DNA from: Parasphingopyxis sp. CP4
Lineage (GTDB): Bacteria; Pseudomonadota; Alphaproteobacteria; Sphingomonadales; Sphingomonadaceae
Assembly: GCF_013378055.1 (NCBI RefSeq)
Contig: NZ_CP051130.1
Location: forward strand, 2,234,001 to 2,298,000
Length of the DNA: 64,000 nucleotides
Reading direction: 5' to 3'
In this document: piece by piece, positions 33,783 through 43,280 of the stretch
How the letters are laid out: every line of letters starts with the position of its first letter
Numbering within the stretch: the stretch's first letter is position 1
The notes under the pieces: model-generated
Database searches by the model: none
Told to the model about the DNA's origin: nothing
The model's input: the letters and a program-made list of their open reading frames with translations, nothing else
Position numbers and translations under genes: made by a program

Positions 33783-34721
33783 ATGCTCGACGTGACCAAA
33801 TCCGGTGTTCGCAACTGGAAACCAGACGCATTGCCGGATCTCACCGGCAAACTTTACGTGATTACCGGCGGCAATAGCGGGATTGGCCTCGATGCCGCCC
33901 GCATGTTGGCCGACAAGGGCGCTGATGTCGTGATTGCCGGGCGCAACCAGGAAAAGATCACCGCGGCTGCCGCGAGCCTACAAGGCAGCGCCACCGGCAC
34001 TATCGATACCGTACAGCTCGACCTGTCCGATCTCTCCAATGTCCGCGCAGCCGCTGAGACCGTGCGTTCGCGCTATGACAAGATCGACGGCCTGATCGAC
34101 AATGCCGGTATCATGCAAACGCCCGAAACCCGCACGGTTGACGGCTATGAGCTGCAGCTCGCAACCAACCATCTCGGCCATTTTCTCTGGGCAGGATTAC
34201 TGCTCGATCTTGTCGAGAAAGCAGCAGGCCGGATCGTTACCGTGTCGAGCATTGCCCATAAATTCGGCACGATCTTCATAGACGATCTGATGCTCGAGAA
34301 AAGCTATTCGCCGACCCAGGCCTATGGCCAATCCAAGCTTGCCAATATGCTGTTCGGCCTGGAGCTGCATCGCCGGCTTGCCGCCAAGGGAAGCGCGGTC
34401 AAATCGATCGTCTGCCACCCCGGCTATTCCAACACCGCGCTGCAGGACACCGGGCCGTCGGGCGCGTTCAACCTGCTCTATAAATTCCTCAATCCGCTCA
34501 TGGCGCAACCGTCTGCGCTTGGCGCGATCCCGACGGTGCTCGCGGCTGCGGGGGAAGAAGCGCAATCGGGCGCCTATTATGGACCGACTGGCTGGGGCGA
34601 TGCGCGTGGACCGGTGGGTGACTCCCAGGTCGCAATGCGCGGTCGCAATGCCGAACGCGCTGCATGGCTATGGGAGGAGAGCGAAAAGCTCGTCGATTTC
34701 AACTGGGATGCACTGGCCTAG
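33783..34721 (+). CDS. Short-chain dehydrogenase/reductase
   Basis: NAD(P)-dependent oxidoreductase of 312 residues. The Rossmann motif TGGNSGIG comes early (residue about 29). The structural motif DNAG follows in IDGLIDNAGIMQ, the catalytic Ser is in RIVTVSSIAHKFG, and Tyr and Lys are in YGQSKLANMLF. The N-terminal lead (SGVRNWKPDALPDLTGKLYV) and C-terminal tail resemble the retinol-dehydrogenase-like bacterial SDRs that act on hydrophobic substrates. It is divergent from the TetR gene, which probably represses it. The substrate is unknown. Confidence 0.92.
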   Translation: MLDVTKSGVRNWKPDALPDLTGKLYVITGGNSGIGLDAARMLADKGADVVIAGRNQEKITAAAASLQGSATGTIDTVQLDLSDLSNVRAAAETVRSRYDKIDGLIDNAGIMQTPETRTVDGYELQLATNHLGHFLWAGLLLDLVEKAAGRIVTVSSIAHKFGTIFIDDLMLEKSYSPTQAYGQSKLANMLFGLELHRRLAAKGSAVKSIVCHPGYSNTALQDTGPSGAFNLLYKFLNPLMAQPSALGAIPTVLAAAGEEAQSGAYYGPTGWGDARGPVGDSQVAMRGRNAERAAWLWEESEKLVDFNWDALA

Positions 34722-35140
34722 TCCGCGAACGGATCATAATCGCCAAAGCTCCAGGCATTGCCCTCCGGATCGAGCGCGCCATAGGTGCTGCCGCCATAGT
34801 CCTGCGCTTTGGGTTCCATGATGATCGTTGCGCCCGCCGCCCGGGCACGCTCGCAATGCGCGGCGACATCAGGAACGACCAGATAGAGCGTCTGCGTATT
34901 GCCGCCGGCTTCGGCCACCGTCTTCATCGATGCGACATCTGTCCATTCGCCGCCCATCGCAGTCGCCACCATCAGCATCTGGCCAGCATAGAGAAGCTGC
35001 GCATGATGGACGATCGAAGGATCATCCTCATCCGTGAACACCGCATGTTTCTCGAAACCGAAGCCGGTGCAGAGAAAATCTATGGCAGCGAGTGCGTCCT
35101 TATAGCGGATATTCGGCATCATCGCGGGTGTAACAGTCAT
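34718..35140 (-). CDS. VOC-superfamily protein (PhnB/glyoxalase-like)
   Basis: A 140-residue protein of the vicinal oxygen chelate fold. Typical features are the start MMPNIRYKDALAAIDFLCTG, the middle LLYAGQMLMVAT, and the ending YGALDPEGNAWSFGDYDPF, which is common in bleomycin-resistance/PhnB-like members. The usual metal-binding His and Glu are not all present, so a binding role is as likely as catalysis. Its stop shares CTAG with the converging SDR stop. It is distinct from the first VOC gene in the window. Confidence 0.85.
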   Translation of the reverse strand: MTVTPAMMPNIRYKDALAAIDFLCTGFGFEKHAVFTDEDDPSIVHHAQLLYAGQMLMVATAMGGEWTDVASMKTVAEAGGNTQTLYLVVPDVAAHCERARAAGATIIMEPKAQDYGGSTYGALDPEGNAWSFGDYDPFAD

Positions 35141-35214
35141 TTCGCCCTCCTAATTTCGGACGCGAGCATAGCATGAAATGCGGCACCGAAGCAGTGTCTG
35201 CCGCCAAACCGTAC

Positions 35215-35293
35215 CGTCACTCCCGCGCAGGCTGGAGTCGATCACCGGACGTCGCGTAACCCGCAAGAGATTCCCGCCTGCGCGGGAATGACG
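35215..35293. repeat. Intergenic inverted repeat (CGTCA-TCCCGCGCAGG family)
   Basis: CGTCACTCCCGCGCAGGC (35215-35232) faces GCCTGCGCGGGAATGACG (35276-35293) with few mismatches; the inner region adds a second partial stem. This is a third repeat type, unlike those near 22 and 33 kb. It covers most of the gap between the VOC gene and the cupin gene and makes the first 22 codons of the longer cupin reading frame spurious. Confidence 0.75.
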
Positions 35294-35353
35294 ATCGAAG
35301 GTGGCAAATTGGAATGTTTGACCGGAATTCCCGGGAGGACTAGCTTCCCGGCC

Positions 35354-35752
35354 ATGGCAAAAGACAATATCTTCACCCATCCGATGCACCTTGGGCTCGG
35401 GGCGACAGCTGTTCCCCAACCCGAATTCACCGGCGTAGACTGGTATGAAAGCTATGGGATGCGCACTGCCAGCGACGGCGCCGAAGGCCGACTCGTCAGC
35501 GCGCATAATTTCACCGAAAGCTGGGATGTGTGGGAAATGCATCCCAAGGGCGAAGAGGCGGTGATCTGCCTGACCGGGGCGATGACGCTGCACCAGGAAA
35601 TGGCCGACGGCACCAAAGCCACCGTGACGCTGGGCCCCGGCGAATATGCCATAAATCCACCCGGTTGCTGGCACACAGCCGATATCGATGGAGAGGCAAG
35701 CGCGCTCTTTATCACAGCAGGTATGGACACCGAGATGCGTCCGCGCGACTAG
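35354..35752 (+). CDS. Cupin domain protein
   Basis: Small beta-barrel protein of 132 residues. The two cupin motifs are recognisable in part. Motif 1 is around WEMHPKGEEAVICLTGAMTL; the classical G(X)5HXH His pair is altered to WDVWEMHPKGEE, keeping one His and the Glu. Motif 2 is GPGEYAINPPGCWHTADI with His. Metal binding and catalysis are therefore uncertain. I start at MAKDNIFTHP, after the palindrome. hisN follows 6 bp later, so the two may be co-transcribed. Confidence 0.82.
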   Translation: MAKDNIFTHPMHLGLGATAVPQPEFTGVDWYESYGMRTASDGAEGRLVSAHNFTESWDVWEMHPKGEEAVICLTGAMTLHQEMADGTKATVTLGPGEYAINPPGCWHTADIDGEASALFITAGMDTEMRPRD

Positions 35753-35758
35753 ACGTTC

Positions 35759-36550
35759 ATGGCCACTATTGAATCCGATCTTGCGCTCGCAAACCGCCTT
35801 GCCGATGCGGCAGGCGAAGCGATCCGCCCCTTTTTTCGTTCTGACTTCAAAAGCGAAAGCAAGGATGACGCTTCGCCGGTAACCGAGGCCGATCGCGCAT
35901 CGGAACAGGCGATGCGCGCGATCCTTGAAGAGGAATGCCCCGACGACGGGATCATCGGTGAAGAATATGGCGCAGTACGCGAATCGGCAACGCGCCAATG
36001 GGTGCTCGACCCGATCGACGGCACGCAGAGCTTCATCGCCGGGCGTCCGATCTTTGGCACGCTGATCGCATTGATGCAGGATGGCTGGCCGGTGATGGGA
36101 GTGATCGACCAGCCGATTGGTCGCGAACGCTGGACTGCGGCAATGGGCAGCCCGACCCAGTTCAACGGCACGCCAGTCAAGGCGCGGCGCTGCAAGGCGC
36201 TAGAAGGCGCAACCGTAGCAACCACCAGCCCGCATTGTTTTTCCGATGATGAGGCCGAAGCCTATCTCCGCGTGATCGCCGCTGCCTATGGCCAGCATCC
36301 CTGGCCTGTTTATGGCGGCGATTGCTATAATTACGGCCTGGTCGCGTCCGGCCATCTCGATGTCGTGATCGAAACCGGATTGAAGATCCATGATTACGCC
36401 GCCCTTGCTCCGATTGTCGAAGGTGCCGGTGGGCAGATGTGCGACTGGCAGGGCGAGCCTTTAACCGCCCAGAGCGACGGGCGGGTAATTGCGCTCGGCG
36501 ATTCGGCGCGGCTCGACGATGTGCTCGAGGCGCTGCACGGCAGCGACTAG
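35759..36550 (+). CDS. hisN: Inositol-monophosphatase-type phosphatase, probable histidinol-phosphatase
   Basis: Mg-dependent, Li-sensitive-type phosphatase fold of 263 residues. The metal motifs are intact: GIIGEEYG (Glu), WVLDPIDGTQSFIAG (Asp-Pro-Ile-Asp-Gly-Thr) and IHDYAALAPIVEGAGG (late Asp). In alphaproteobacteria lacking HisB phosphatase this clade serves as histidinol-phosphatase, and the pattern FIAGRPIFGTLIAL agrees with HisN rather than SuhB. A hisC gene is about 9 kb away. It follows the cupin gene and converges on the TIR gene with 4 bp between stops. Confidence 0.8.
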   Translation: MATIESDLALANRLADAAGEAIRPFFRSDFKSESKDDASPVTEADRASEQAMRAILEEECPDDGIIGEEYGAVRESATRQWVLDPIDGTQSFIAGRPIFGTLIALMQDGWPVMGVIDQPIGRERWTAAMGSPTQFNGTPVKARRCKALEGATVATTSPHCFSDDEAEAYLRVIAAAYGQHPWPVYGGDCYNYGLVASGHLDVVIETGLKIHDYAALAPIVEGAGGQMCDWQGEPLTAQSDGRVIALGDSARLDDVLEALHGSD

Positions 36551-36554
36551 GCGA

Positions 36555-38750
36555 TCAACTTTCCGCCAGCCATTGGCGATAGCGCCGATTGAGTGCGTCA
36601 TAGCGCGGATCGCTGCGCAGATCGTCGAAAAATGGACTTTGCACGATGCGGATAAATTGCGCGGGCGAGGTGCGTAGCATCATCATTTCGATGAGCTCAA
36701 AAACAGTGTCCCGGTTGTCGCTAATCGCATTGGCGACGACAACAACAAAACCCTCTTCGATCAGCATCTGATTGTCAGGCGGCGGATTGCCCAGCAGCCC
36801 CCGGGTGCTGCGCTCCACTTCAGCCGGATTGCCTTCGATAGCAAACAGTACCGGAAGGATTTTTCGCGCTTCGACATCGTCGGGATCCTCGGCAAGAATT
36901 TGCTCAATCCTGGGCCGCAGCGCGGCGACCATGTTCGTCGCGGCGTCGCTATCGCCCAATCGCAGGAAAGCAAAAGCATGATTCAGATCGAAATAGTTTA
37001 GAAAAGGCGGCTGGTTGCGCGGTGCTGGCCATTTGGCAACCAGCCCGCGGATATCTTCGTCACTGCCCGCATAGAAAATCATCTGGGTGCGAAACATGTC
37101 ATAGGAGCCGGAATCGAAGGCATCGATCGCCGTACAATCCGCCCAGGCGGCCGGCAGATTTCCGGCCAGCACATGGTTGGTTGTGCTTGCACCGAGCAGA
37201 TAGGCCGCCCCCGGGCTGATCGTCAGACCCCGATCGAGCAGGCCGCGCGCCTCTTCGATGCGACCGACCAGGCCCAGCGTATAGCTGAGGTCACCAAAGA
37301 TATTGATGCGCAATGGATTGAGGCTGAGGGCGCGGCGAAAAGCGCTCAATGAATCGTCGAATGTGCCCTGGCGTCGGGAAACCGAGGCAGCCATAGACCA
37401 GATATCTGAATTGCTCGGGCCTGCCTCCGAGGCCCGGCGCAGATAATCGCTGGCGGCGTCAAGATCTCCCAATACCCAATAATGATAGGATCCCATTGCC
37501 CATAGGGTGAGCGGGCTGTTTGGGGCCATTTCGACGGCTTGGTCGAGCGCATTAACGGCCAGGGCAAGATTGGTTTCGCGTTCCGCGCCAGACCAATATA
37601 GCGAGAGCAGCGACATTGCCTTTTCGGCATAGGCATTGGCAAAGGCTGGATCGAGCGCAATCGCCCGGTCGAAAAGTATGACTGCCTCGGCAAATCCTTC
37701 CTCTGTGTTATCACCATAGCGCCCCAGAATGCGGCCTTCGAGATAGAGCCGATAGGCTTCAGCATTCTCGGTCGGCGTCTCCTCTATCACCTGTTGCTCG
37801 GCGTCGGTGAGGACGGTGCCGAGTTCGGACACGATTCCAGATGTGATCTGCTGTTGGGTGCGGAAGATATTTTGGGCATCGATCCCGGTGACGATCGAAT
37901 CCTGCCACACATCGTCTCCGGAATCGCCGATCGAAAGCGTCACCGATATCCGAGCCTGATCGCCTGCGCTTTGCACCGATCCCTTAAAGACGTGGCTGAC
38001 GCCAAGCTCGGCAGCAATTTCAGCGATCGGCTTGTCGCTCGCCTCATAGGCCATGACTGACTCGCGCGCGATAATCGATAACCCGCTCAAGCGAGACATT
38101 TGTGCAAGCAGCTCATCATGCAGGCCGCGCGCAAAAAACGCGCTATCGTCACTCTCCGTCAGATTGCTGAACGGCAAGATTGCGACACTCGGGCCGTCAG
38201 ATGCTGGCGTAACAGCATCCCCCTCACCATCACGGGACATGACGAACAAGCCAGCCAATGCCGCCACCCCGCCAACGGCAACGGGTATCGCAAAGGGGCT
38301 CTTCAACAGCTGCCGCCGGGACATGCCGACCGGGATCCGGCTCAGATGCTCGCTCACCGATCCGCGAATCTTCTGCTCGATGGCATCGAGCAGCTTGTCG
38401 GTATGGTCGGACGGCACCGCGCCGCTCCACCCGGAAAAGTCCAGTGACTGGAACTGACGATAGCCAAGCGGCGGGGGGTCGCCGTCTAGGCTGATTGGAA
38501 TCATCTTCTCATTCTGAGCGGCCGTTTCCGCCTCGTCTTTCACCCAACGCGACTTGCGGGAATGTTCAGACCACAGAACAATAACGACCTTGGCCGCATC
38601 CAGCTTCGTTTCGATATCGTCGGAAAACCGCTCTCCGCCGTCAATCAGCTGATCCCACCAAAAACTGTGGTCACTATCCTCAAGCAGAGCGGCGATGCTC
38701 GTCGCTGCCGGAAGATCCGCGCGCGCGTAGGATATGAATATATCGGCCAA
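36555..38750 (-). CDS. TIR domain - membrane helix - TolB-like - TPR protein
   Basis: A 731-residue multidomain protein. Residues 1-130 form a TIR domain: DIFISYARADLPAATSIAAL, WWDQLIDGGE, VVIVLWSEHSRKSRWVKDEA, with the Glu after SxxSxWV that is catalytic in NAD-cleaving TIRs. A Tat-like basic stretch and one membrane helix follow near residue 150-175 (IPVAVGGVAALAGLFVM). A TolB/FlgO-like domain begins SVAILPFSNLTESDDSAFFA, then at least six TPR-like repeats from about residue 340 to 640. Similar fusions exist with adenylate cyclase or wHTH in place of TIR. It has no immune-system partner nearby. The function is unknown; signalling or stress sensing is plausible. Confidence 0.88.
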   Translation of the reverse strand: MADIFISYARADLPAATSIAALLEDSDHSFWWDQLIDGGERFSDDIETKLDAAKVVIVLWSEHSRKSRWVKDEAETAAQNEKMIPISLDGDPPPLGYRQFQSLDFSGWSGAVPSDHTDKLLDAIEQKIRGSVSEHLSRIPVGMSRRQLLKSPFAIPVAVGGVAALAGLFVMSRDGEGDAVTPASDGPSVAILPFSNLTESDDSAFFARGLHDELLAQMSRLSGLSIIARESVMAYEASDKPIAEIAAELGVSHVFKGSVQSAGDQARISVTLSIGDSGDDVWQDSIVTGIDAQNIFRTQQQITSGIVSELGTVLTDAEQQVIEETPTENAEAYRLYLEGRILGRYGDNTEEGFAEAVILFDRAIALDPAFANAYAEKAMSLLSLYWSGAERETNLALAVNALDQAVEMAPNSPLTLWAMGSYHYWVLGDLDAASDYLRRASEAGPSNSDIWSMAASVSRRQGTFDDSLSAFRRALSLNPLRINIFGDLSYTLGLVGRIEEARGLLDRGLTISPGAAYLLGASTTNHVLAGNLPAAWADCTAIDAFDSGSYDMFRTQMIFYAGSDEDIRGLVAKWPAPRNQPPFLNYFDLNHAFAFLRLGDSDAATNMVAALRPRIEQILAEDPDDVEARKILPVLFAIEGNPAEVERSTRGLLGNPPPDNQMLIEEGFVVVVANAISDNRDTVFELIEMMMLRTSPAQFIRIVQSPFFDDLRSDPRYDALNRRYRQWLAES

Positions 38751-38893
38751 AACACCCCCTTGGGCCGAAAAATGGTCGGCCAGCGAACGATAGCTCGCTT
38801 GGGTAGAATGCTAATGCAGATCGGAGCAGAAACACAAGCAAAGAGACGATGGAAGGCCCACAGATTTGCGCCGGGTTTCGGCGCGAAAGAATA

Positions 38894-38921
38894 TTGCGTT
38901 CTCTATGCAGGATCGCTATAG
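38894..38921 (+). promoter_or_regulatory. Candidate promoter of rpmI-rplT
   Basis: TTGCGT at 38894-38899, 16 bases, then CTATAG at 38916-38921, followed by a GC-rich start region and a leader of about 85 bases before rpmI. It fits the sphingomonad housekeeping pattern but is read by eye only. The 260-bp gap otherwise holds the upstream region of the TIR gene on the other strand. Confidence 0.4.
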
Positions 38922-39010
38922 CGCGCGCTTCCGACGAAAGCTGAATGAACTGTCCGGCCAGTATGGGCTGCCGAGGCCGTTCGCAAATCGTCAAAACCGA
39001 GGAGACGAAA

Positions 39011-39214
39011 ATGCCCAAGCTGAAGACCAAGAGCGGTGTGAAGAAACGCTTCAAAATCACCGCCACCGGCAAGGTCAAGCACGGCGTCGCTGGCAAGCGC
39101 CACCGGCTGATCAGCCATAATTCGAAATATATCCGCCAAAATCGCGGCACCACCAAACTGTCCGACGCTGATGCGAAGACAGTCAAGAAATGGGCGCCCT
39201 ACGGGCTGCGCTAG
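39011..39214 (+). CDS. rpmI: 50S ribosomal protein L35
   Basis: Small basic ribosomal protein of 67 residues. It begins [20 protein letters not shown] and ends [13 protein letters not shown], with the family core [19 protein letters not shown]. Preceded by GAGGAGA at good spacing; the longer open frame of 89 codons is not used. rplT follows 13 bp downstream, then pheST after a terminator, the usual alphaproteobacterial order. Confidence 0.98.
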   Translation: MPKLKTKSGVKKRFKITATGKVKHGVAGKRHRLISHNSKYIRQNRGTTKLSDADAKTVKKWAPYGLR

Positions 39215-39227
39215 GAGGTAAGCGAAA

Positions 39228-39590
39228 ATGGCACGAGTAAAACGCGGGACAACGACGAAAACCCGCCACAAGCGACTTCTTAAAGAAGCCAAGGGCTATT
39301 GGGGCCGCCGCAAGAATACGATTCGCGTGGCACGCCAGGCGGTCGAAAAGGCCGGTCAGTACGCCTATCGCGATCGCAAGGTTAAGAAGCGGAACTTCCG
39401 CGCATTGTGGATCCAGCGGATCAACGCTGCGGTACGCACCGAAGACATGACCTATGCCCGCTTCATGCATGGCCTGAAGCTGGCCGGTGTCGAGCTGGAC
39501 CGCAAGGTTCTGGCCGATCTCGCGATGAACGAACCCGAGGCATTTAGCGCCGTCGTTGCCCAGAGCAAAGACGCGCTCTCAAAAGCCTGA
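39228..39590 (+). CDS. rplT: 50S ribosomal protein L20
   Basis: Ribosomal protein of 120 residues that binds 23S rRNA early in assembly. The N-terminal basic tail [20 protein letters not shown] and [20 protein letters not shown] are typical, as is [11 protein letters not shown]. It is preceded by AGGAGG-like AGGAGGTAAGC and follows rpmI in an operon. In other bacteria L20 represses its own operon; no clear mimic of the binding site is visible in the leader here. Confidence 0.98.
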   Translation: MARVKRGTTTKTRHKRLLKEAKGYWGRRKNTIRVARQAVEKAGQYAYRDRKVKKRNFRALWIQRINAAVRTEDMTYARFMHGLKLAGVELDRKVLADLAMNEPEAFSAVVAQSKDALSKA

Positions 39591-39634
39591 GGCAACGACA
39601 GCAATCGCCGGTAGCAACATCGGCAATTCACACT

Positions 39635-39675
39635 AAAAGGGCGCGGGGAGCGGAACGGCTCCACGCGCCCTTTTT
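39635..39675 (+). terminator. Strong intrinsic terminator between rplT and pheS
   Basis: AAAAGGGCGCG (39635-39645) and GGAGC (39647-39651) pair with GCTCC (39658-39662) and CGCGCCCTTTT (39664-39674) around a six-base loop, with one bulge and a T5 run. It ends about 27 bp before the pheS ATG, leaving no room for a promoter between. It may end the rpmI-rplT transcript or act as an attenuator for pheST. Confidence 0.88.
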
Positions 39676-39702
39676 CGTATCACGCTATTCGAAACGGACA
39701 GA

Positions 39703-40794
39703 ATGATGGAACAGCTGAAGCAGGAACTCTCTGCGGCGATCGATGCAGCGGACAGCCTCGATGCGCTCGATGCCGTGCGGGTACAGGCGCTCGGCAAGAA
39801 TGGCGCGGTCACCAGCCTCCTCAAGACACTCGGTTCGATGACACCGGAAGAGCGCAAGGTCGAAGGGCCGCGCATCAATGGCCTGCACAGTGACATCGCC
39901 GATGCGATCGAAGCGAAGAGAGACGCGCTGGCCGATGCCGAGCTGACCAAACGCCTCGCCTCGGAAACGCTCGATCTGTCGCTGCCGGCCAAGGATCGCC
40001 CCAAGGGATCGGTGCATCCGGTGAGCCAGGTGATGGATGAGCTTGCCGAAATCTTCGCCGATCTCGGCTTTGCCGTCGCCACCGGCCCCGAGATCGAGGA
40101 TGACTGGCACAATTTCACCGCGCTCAACATTCCCGAAAGCCATCCGGCGCGGGCGATGCATGACACTTTCTATTTCGGCGAAAACCAGATGCGCGATGGC
40201 CAGCCGATGATGCTGCGCACCCATACCTCGCCGGTGCAGATCCGCACGATGACCGATCAGGAGCCGCCGATCCGTATCATTGCGCCGGGCCGCACCTATC
40301 GGTCTGACTCCGATGCGACCCACACGCCGATGTTCCACCAGGTCGAGGGTCTGGTGATCGATCGCGACATCCATATGGGCCATCTCAAATGGACGCTCGA
40401 GACTTTCGTAAAGGCCTTTTTCGAGCGCGATGATATCGTGCTGCGCCTGCGCCCGAGCTATTTCCCCTTCACCGAGCCATCGGCCGAAGTCGATGTCGGC
40501 TATTCGCTGAAGGACGGGAAACGCATCATCGGCGGCGATCCGAACACCGAAGAAGGCGGATGGATGGAAATCCTCGGCTCGGGCATGGTCAATCGCAAGG
40601 TGATCGAAGCCTGCGGACTGGATCCCGATATATGGCAGGGCTTTGCCTTTGGCTGCGGTATCGATCGCCTCGCCATGCTCAAATATGGGATGGACGATCT
40701 GCGCGCCTTTTTCGACGGCGACCTACGCTGGATCGAACATTATGGATTCTCGGCGCTTGATGTGCCGACGTTGAGCGCGGGAGTGGGCGCATGA
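39703..40794 (+). CDS. pheS: Phenylalanine--tRNA ligase, alpha subunit
   Basis: Catalytic half of the heterotetrameric class II enzyme that charges tRNA-Phe. The 363 residues have an N-terminal coiled coil (about 1-90) followed by the catalytic core: [31 protein letters not shown] (motif 2 region), [10 protein letters not shown] and the late [14 protein letters not shown] (motif 3). A second in-frame ATG directly follows the first (ATGATG), so the start may be either. The gene overlaps pheT by ATGA. Confidence 0.98.
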   Translation: MMEQLKQELSAAIDAADSLDALDAVRVQALGKNGAVTSLLKTLGSMTPEERKVEGPRINGLHSDIADAIEAKRDALADAELTKRLASETLDLSLPAKDRPKGSVHPVSQVMDELAEIFADLGFAVATGPEIEDDWHNFTALNIPESHPARAMHDTFYFGENQMRDGQPMMLRTHTSPVQIRTMTDQEPPIRIIAPGRTYRSDSDATHTPMFHQVEGLVIDRDIHMGHLKWTLETFVKAFFERDDIVLRLRPSYFPFTEPSAEVDVGYSLKDGKRIIGGDPNTEEGGWMEILGSGMVNRKVIEACGLDPDIWQGFAFGCGIDRLAMLKYGMDDLRAFFDGDLRWIEHYGFSALDVPTLSAGVGA

Positions 40795-43169
40795 AGTTCA
40801 CCCTGTCATGGCTGAAAGAGCATCTCGATACCGATGCCGATCTCGATACCGTTCTCGAAAAGCTGACGGCGGTCGGGCTGGAGGTTGAGGGCCTGGAGAA
40901 TCCCGGCGATGCGCTGGAGGGATTCCGTATCGCCCAGGTCATTTCGGCGGAAAAACATCCCAATGCCGACAAGCTGCAGCTGCTCAAGGTCGATACCGGC
41001 TCGGGCGATCCGGTGCAGGTCGTGTGCGGCGCGCCCAATGCCCGCAAGGGCATGGTCGGCGTCTTTGCCGCGCCCGGCACCTATGTGCCCGGCATCGATG
41101 TCACGCTTGGCCCGGCCAAGATCCGCGATGTCGAAAGCTTCGGCATGATGTGTTCAGAGCGCGAGCTGGAACTGTCCGACGAGCATGAGGGCGTTATCGA
41201 TCTCGACGAGAGCGTGGCTGCGCATATCGGCGACAGCTATGTCGAATGGGCGGGGCTCGACGATCCAGTGATCGATATTGCGATCACGCCGAATCGTCAG
41301 GATTGCATGGGTGTGCGCGGCGTTGCGCGGGATCTGGCTGCGGCCGGGCTCGGCACGCTCAAACCGCTCGCCGTTCCAACGATTGCCGGCGATCGCGCGC
41401 CTTCGATAGAGATCCGCACAGACGATCCGGAAGGCTGCCCGGCCTTTTTCGGACGCACCGTGGCGGGCGTTGCCAATGGCGCCTCGCCAGACTGGATGCA
41501 GAAGCGACTGCGCGCGATTGGCCAAAAACCGATCTCCGCGCTCGTCGACATCACCAATTACATCATGATCGATCATGGTCGACCGCTGCACGTCTATGAC
41601 CGCTCGTCACTGGGCGATGCGATTTTCGCCCGTCGTGCGACGAATGGCGAACAGGTCGTCGCGCTCAATGGCAAAGAGTATACGCTCGACGACAGCATGA
41701 CCGTGATCGCCGACGAAATGGGCGTCCACGATATTGGCGGCATCATGGGCGGTGAACATTCCGGCGTGCAGGACGAGACGTCCGAGATCGTCATCGAATG
41801 CGCTTATTTCGATCCACCCCGCATTTCCCGGACCGGCCAGAAGCTTGGCCTGATGTCGGATGCGCGCGCACGCTTTGAGCGCGGTGTCGATCCCGCTTTC
41901 CTGGGCGATGGCCTGGCCATTGCAACGCAACTGGTGCTCGACATGTGCGGCGGCACGCCGTCTGGGTCCGTCGAAGCAGGCGCGCTGCCAGATGATAGCC
42001 GGACAATCGACTATGATCCGACATTGTCTGCAACATTGGGCGGACTGGCGATCCCGAACGATAGGCAACGCGCATCGCTTGAGGCGCTGGGCTTTGGCGT
42101 AGAAGGCGATGGGCCGTTTCGCGTCACCCCGCCAAGCTGGCGCCGCGATATTGTCGGCGCGCCCGATCTTGTCGAAGAGGTTTTGCGCCTCGAAAGCCTG
42201 GACGCAATTCCCTCGGTCGCCCTGCCGCGTGCCGATGGCGTCGCGACGCCAACTGCCTCACCGGAGCAGAAGCGCGAGCGAACCGTGCGCCGGGCTGCGG
42301 CTGCACGCGGGCTCAATGAAGCCGTCAATTGGAGCTTCATTCCCGAGAGCGAAGCAGCACTGACGGGAGAGGCACCCTGGATCCTCGCCAATCCGATCAG
42401 CGAAGACATGAAGGTGATGCGCACCTCGATGATCCCGGGCCTGGCCGCTGCGGCCAAGCGCAATGCCGATCGCGGCGCTGCGAGCATTCGTTTGTTCGAG
42501 ATCGGCCGCCGTTATCTGGAAGAGGAAGAGCGTGCGACACTGGGCCTGATCCTGGTCGGCGAAAAAGCCGCGCGGCATTGGCAAGGCAATGAACCACCGT
42601 TCGACGTCTATGACGCCAAGGCTGAAATCCTTGCGCTGCTCGAAGCCGCCGGTGCGCCGGTCGGCAATCTGCAGCTCTTTGGCGACGCCAGCTCGCTCTA
42701 CCATCCGGGCCGTTCCGCGCGGCTCTGCCTTGGCCCAAAGAACATGCTGGCTGAGTTTGGCGAACTGCATCCTGCGACGCTCAAGGCGCTTGATCTGGAC
42801 GGACCGGCCATGGCTGGCGAAATCTACCTCGATGCGATCCCGATGGGCCGCAATTCCGGCCATATGCGCAAAGCCTTCACGCCCCCTGCCCTGCAGGCCG
42901 TGACCCGCGATTTTGCGTTCCTGGTGGATGCGGATTCCTGCGCCGATACGCTGCTTCGCGCGATAAAGGGCGCGGATAAGCAAAGCCTGGTCGATGCGCG
43001 CATCTTCGATGTGTTCGCCGGCGAAGGCGTACCTGACGGCAAGCTATCGATCGCCGTCGAAGTGACGCTGCAACCGCAGGACAAGAGCTTCACCGAAGAA
43101 AATCTGAAAGCGATTTCGGACAAACTGGTGGCTGCTGCGGCGAAGGTTGGGGGTGAGTTGCGGGGGTAG
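40791..43169 (+). CDS. pheT: Phenylalanine--tRNA ligase, beta subunit
   Basis: Large subunit with editing and tRNA-binding functions. The 792-residue length is standard. It starts [19 protein letters not shown], then a tRNA-binding (OB-fold) domain with [15 protein letters not shown] and [12 protein letters not shown]3/B4 editing follows with [21 protein letters not shown], then B5 and a class II-like core. The C-terminal ferredoxin-like FDX-ACB domain starts near [19 protein letters not shown]. Expression is coupled to pheS by a 4-bp overlap. Confidence 0.98.
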   Translation: MKFTLSWLKEHLDTDADLDTVLEKLTAVGLEVEGLENPGDALEGFRIAQVISAEKHPNADKLQLLKVDTGSGDPVQVVCGAPNARKGMVGVFAAPGTYVPGIDVTLGPAKIRDVESFGMMCSERELELSDEHEGVIDLDESVAAHIGDSYVEWAGLDDPVIDIAITPNRQDCMGVRGVARDLAAAGLGTLKPLAVPTIAGDRAPSIEIRTDDPEGCPAFFGRTVAGVANGASPDWMQKRLRAIGQKPISALVDITNYIMIDHGRPLHVYDRSSLGDAIFARRATNGEQVVALNGKEYTLDDSMTVIADEMGVHDIGGIMGGEHSGVQDETSEIVIECAYFDPPRISRTGQKLGLMSDARARFERGVDPAFLGDGLAIATQLVLDMCGGTPSGSVEAGALPDDSRTIDYDPTLSATLGGLAIPNDRQRASLEALGFGVEGDGPFRVTPPSWRRDIVGAPDLVEEVLRLESLDAIPSVALPRADGVATPTASPEQKRERTVRRAAAARGLNEAVNWSFIPESEAALTGEAPWILANPISEDMKVMRTSMIPGLAAAAKRNADRGAASIRLFEIGRRYLEEEERATLGLILVGEKAARHWQGNEPPFDVYDAKAEILALLEAAGAPVGNLQLFGDASSLYHPGRSARLCLGPKNMLAEFGELHPATLKALDLDGPAMAGEIYLDAIPMGRNSGHMRKAFTPPALQAVTRDFAFLVDADSCADTLLRAIKGADKQSLVDARIFDVFAGEGVPDGKLSIAVEVTLQPQDKSFTEENLKAISDKLVAAAAKVGGELRG

Positions 43170-43178
43170 TAAGGACAA

Positions 43179-43252
43179 GGCTTCGACAAGCTCAGCCCAA
43201 ACGGGTTCTGAACACCAATCCCCACCCCGCTTACCCTGAGCCTGTCGAATGG
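43179..43252. repeat. Intergenic palindromic repeat, GTCGAAG family (after pheT)
   Basis: GGCTTCGACAAGCTCAGCCC begins a 26-base arm (43179-43204) that is an exact reverse complement of the arms at 22124 and 45074. A second arm, CCCTGAGCCTGTCGAATGG, lies at 43234-43252. It sits between converging pheT and metW. Confidence 0.85.
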
Positions 43253-43280
43253 TTGCCTTTCTGCCCTCAGCTGCTGGTGC

